Source: Pauljensenia sp018375675
GTDB lineage: Bacteria; Actinomycetota; Actinomycetes; Actinomycetales; Actinomycetaceae
DNA: 64,000 bases
Direction of reading: 5' to 3'
Assembly: GCA_041432705.1 (NCBI GenBank)
Contig: JAPWAE010000006.1
Coordinates: forward strand, 72,089 to 136,088
A model generated the notes under the pieces. The model did no database searches. It had not been told where the DNA came from and worked only from the letters and a program-made list of their open reading frames with translations. Both the position numbers and the translations under genes were made by a program. Below are positions 62,001 through 64,000 of this stretch, piece after piece (positions within the stretch are counted from its first letter, which is position 1; each line of letters begins with the position of its first letter).

Positions 62001-63617
62001 ATGAAGACACGCTCCATTGCGGCCTGCGCCGTCGCAGTCCTCGCCGTCGTCGCGATCGTCCTGACCGTCGTCGGCTACTACGGAACCCAACGCAGGGGAC
62101 CGGCCCCCTCGACGACGGCCTCGGCCACGTCCGCGCCGATCCCCGTGTCCGCGGGGTCTGTGCAGGCCTACTATGATCAGGCGATCGAGTGGGGCATGTG
62201 TGCGGACGGCACCTTCGACACGTTCCAGGGCGTGGACTCCTCTGACGCCAGCGAGTACCAGTGTGCGTTCCTCAAGGCGCCGCTCGACTGGTCGAACCCT
62301 GATAGTGACCAGATCACGCTCGCGCTCGCGATCCACCGCTCCGGCACCGAGAATGCGCCCGCCCTGTTCATCAACCCGGGCGGCCCCGGAGGCGCCGTCG
62401 TCTCCTCGCTGCCCTACTACGCGACGCAGGGAATCGGCGAGGCCGTCGTCAAGGCCTACGACATCGTGGCCCTCGACCCGCGTGGCGTCGGCGACTCGAC
62501 CCCCGTGTTCTGCACGACCGACGCCGAGCGCGACGAGCGTAACGCCGGCGAGGACGAGGACACTGCTCCCGGCGATGAGTCCCCGCAGTCCGCGGTCGCC
62601 TCGGCCCATGAGGATGCCCTAGAAGTCGCTGCGGGGTGCCGCGAACACTCTGGCAGCTTGTACGAGCACATCGACACCGTGAGCGCTGCCCGCGACTTCG
62701 ATATGGTGCGCGCGGTCCTCGGCCAGGAGAAGCTCAACCTCCTCGGATACTCCTACGGCACCTTCCTCGGCGCCACGTACGCGGGCCTTTTCCCCGAGAA
62801 CGTCGGTCGCTTCGTGCTTGATGGTGCCCTCGACCCGACCCTCAGCGTCAACGAGGTCTCGGCCCTCCAGATGCGAGGCCTCGACGCCTCGCTCCAGCAC
62901 TGGATCTCCGACTGCGCCACCCAGTCCACCTGCCCGATGGGACGCAATCTCGAGGAAGGCATCGAGACCGTGCGCTCGTTCCTCGACTCCCTCGAGGACA
63001 ACCCGATGCGCACGAACGACCCGAACCGTCCGCTCACCGAAAACCTGGCCGTCACCGCGCTCACCGGCGCCATGTACAACACGCAGTGGTGGCCCCAGCT
63101 CACCCAGGCCTTTGGGATGGCCTGGCAGAAGAGCGACGGCAGCGGCCTGCTCTCCATCGCTGACACGCTGAACTCGCGCAACCCCGACGGTACCTACCAG
63201 GACAATTCCTTCGACGCGATCAACGCGATCAACAACCTCGACTACTCGCCCGAAGGCACCATCGAGCAGTGGGCCGCCCAGGTGGAGACGCTCAAGAACG
63301 AGCTGCCGATCCTCGGCAAGTACGTGGGCTACCCGTCGGCCGGCCTCGAGGCGTGGCCCACGAAGCACGCGCGCCGCTCGCGCATCACCGCGCAGGGGGC
63401 GGCCCCCATCGTCGTCATCGGCACGACCCACGACCCGGCGACGCCTTACTCCATGGCTCAGGGCCTGTCGGGCCAGCTCGCCAGCGGCGTCCTCGTCACC
63501 GTCGAAGGCTGGAACCACACCGCCTACCGCCGCGGCGCCAACCAGTGCGTGACGCGGGCCGTCGAAGATTACTTCGTGAAGGGAACCGTGCCCACCGATG
63601 GCCTCATGTGCCAGTAG
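62001..63617 (+). CDS. Secreted alpha/beta-hydrolase, tripeptidyl aminopeptidase type
   Basis: This 538-residue exported hydrolase resembles the Streptomyces tripeptidyl aminopeptidases (SlpD/SlpE). An N-terminal hydrophobic segment (~7-28) without a lipobox serves as signal or anchor. The catalytic triad is Ser251 in GYSYGT, Asp478 in THDPATPY and His506 in GWNHTAY. The oxyanion segment is FINPGGPGGA, and LDPRGVGDS is a family marker. A cysteine-rich cap region lies between. It probably trims tripeptides from extracellular peptides. It is a single gene 36 bp after holB, followed by a hairpin at 63631. Confidence 0.88.
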   Translation: MKTRSIAACAVAVLAVVAIVLTVVGYYGTQRRGPAPSTTASATSAPIPVSAGSVQAYYDQAIEWGMCADGTFDTFQGVDSSDASEYQCAFLKAPLDWSNPDSDQITLALAIHRSGTENAPALFINPGGPGGAVVSSLPYYATQGIGEAVVKAYDIVALDPRGVGDSTPVFCTTDAERDERNAGEDEDTAPGDESPQSAVASAHEDALEVAAGCREHSGSLYEHIDTVSAARDFDMVRAVLGQEKLNLLGYSYGTFLGATYAGLFPENVGRFVLDGALDPTLSVNEVSALQMRGLDASLQHWISDCATQSTCPMGRNLEEGIETVRSFLDSLEDNPMRTNDPNRPLTENLAVTALTGAMYNTQWWPQLTQAFGMAWQKSDGSGLLSIADTLNSRNPDGTYQDNSFDAINAINNLDYSPEGTIEQWAAQVETLKNELPILGKYVGYPSAGLEAWPTKHARRSRITAQGAAPIVVIGTTHDPATPYSMAQGLSGQLASGVLVTVEGWNHTAYRRGANQCVTRAVEDYFVKGTVPTDGLMCQ

Positions 63618-63630
63618 AGACGTGACTCAC

Positions 63631-63651
63631 GACATCCCTATGGTGGGTGTC
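63631..63651 (+). terminator. Hairpin after the hydrolase gene
   Basis: GACATCCC (63631-63638) pairs with GGGTGTC (63645-63651), with a G-T pair and one bulge, followed by TTGGTTT. Confidence 0.6.
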
Positions 63652-63656
63652 TTGGT

Positions 63657-63686
63657 TTGCGCTCGGCGCGATTCGTCCAGTAGAGT
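63657..63686 (+). promoter_or_regulatory. tRNA-Thr promoter candidate
   Basis: TTGCGC (63657-63662) and TAGAGT (63681-63686) are 18 bp apart. They match the pair before tRNA-Ser at 39677. Confidence 0.5.
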
Positions 63687-63732
63687 TGTGCCGTTGCCTG
63701 CACGCCCCGGAAACGGTGGAACGGCAGGCGCG

Positions 63733-63805
63733 GCCGCCTTAGCTCAGTCGGCAGAGCGATTCACTCGTAATGAATAGGTCGTGGGTTCGATTCCCACAGG
63801 CGGCT
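63733..63805 (+). tRNA. tRNA-Thr(CGT)
   Basis: The acceptor strands GCCGCCT and AGGCGGC pair. The D arm GCTCAGTCGGCAGAGC, the anticodon stem-loop ATTCA-CTCGTAA-TGAAT (anticodon CGT, reading ACG) and the T arm GTGGGTTCGATTCCCAC are all present. CCA is not encoded. Confidence 0.96.
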
Positions 63806-63810
63806 CAGAT

Positions 63811-63840
63811 ACGCCCACCCGGTTCCGGGTGGGCGTTTTT
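63811..63840 (+). terminator. Terminator of tRNA-Thr
   Basis: ACGCCCACCCGG (63811-63822) pairs with CCGGGTGGGCGT (63825-63836), followed by TTTT. Confidence 0.9.
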
Positions 63841-63863
63841 GTATGTCCTCGTGGTGCTTGGTG

Positions 63864-64000
63864 CTTGGTGCCCCACGGGTGTTCCGGGCGCCGGAGGGCC
63901 CGGCCGCCCGCGAGGCTAGGGCCTCACTTCGTTCGGCGCCGCGCCTCGAAGCCCGCCCGTGCCCTCCGGTCCCTCCGGCGCCCTCCACACCTGTGGGGCC
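63864..64000. repeat. GC-rich long inverted repeat, family member 3 (reaches window end)
   Basis: GTGTTCCGGGCGCCGGAGGG (from 63880) faces CCCTCCGGCGCCCTCCACAC at the right end. The centre GGCCGCCCGCGAGGCTAGG and GCGCCTCGAAGCCCGCCC is nearly identical to 39970-40030. It sits after a tRNA terminator, as member 2 does. Confidence 0.85.

Overview
The window is very GC-rich, densely coded actinobacterial DNA. Gene content (narKGHJI with a complete molybdenum cofactor set, a choline-binding-repeat surface protein, lysine-tailed topoisomerase I, dual fluoride channels) points to an Actinomyces/Schaalia-type host-associated bacterium. The genus is an inference from gene content; no rRNA gene is present to confirm it.

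Layout. 1-6.1 kb: a partial gluQ, paired crcB genes, the metNIQ methionine importer, yagU and upp. 6.3-30.7 kb: a molybdenum/nitrate region holding tadA with a long tail, mogA, moaC, moeA, a PD-(D/E)XK-like gene between two ~155 bp direct repeats, moaA, narK, narGHJI, a regulator fused to MoaD, moaE, a moeB-like gene, mobA, a pneumococcal Pce-like MBL/choline-binding protein, a second MogA/MoaB-like gene, modA and a fused modBC. Molybdate uptake, every Moco step through guanylylation, and the Moco-dependent nitrate reductase with its transporter are therefore within about 23 kb. 30.9-39.5 kb: a 1524-residue 2-hydroxyacyl-CoA dehydratase activase-type protein, a shortened glycoside hydrolase family 2 protein and an OPT transporter.

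39.7-41.7 kb: tRNA-Ser(CGA), then about 1.8 kb without a convincing gene, filled by a chain of mirror-symmetric repeat arrays (direct copies followed by inverted copies at fixed periods of 41-52 bp). Two more such arrays, with 19 and 20 bp periods, lie at 52.66-52.92 kb. 41.7-45.3 kb: superoxide dismutase, a DUF808 membrane protein and a methyltransferase. 45.4-51.9 kb: three translationally coupled genes, one SWIM zinc-finger protein and two large mainly helical proteins of unknown function. They are followed by a YefM-YoeB toxin-antitoxin pair with its TGTACA operator, a yjdF gene with a leader, and an ABC-F ATPase whose start codon lies in a predicted stem.

55.5-64 kb: a small membrane protein and a DUF1266-type protein, topA-tmk-holB as an overlapping housekeeping operon, a secreted tripeptidyl-aminopeptidase-type hydrolase, tRNA-Thr(CGT) and another copy of the GC-rich inverted repeat seen at 26.9 and 40 kb.

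The best candidates for undescribed biology are the mirror-array family, the SWIM/helical-repeat operon without its usual AAA+ and VWA partners, the HTH-MoaD fusion and the Pce-like protein.
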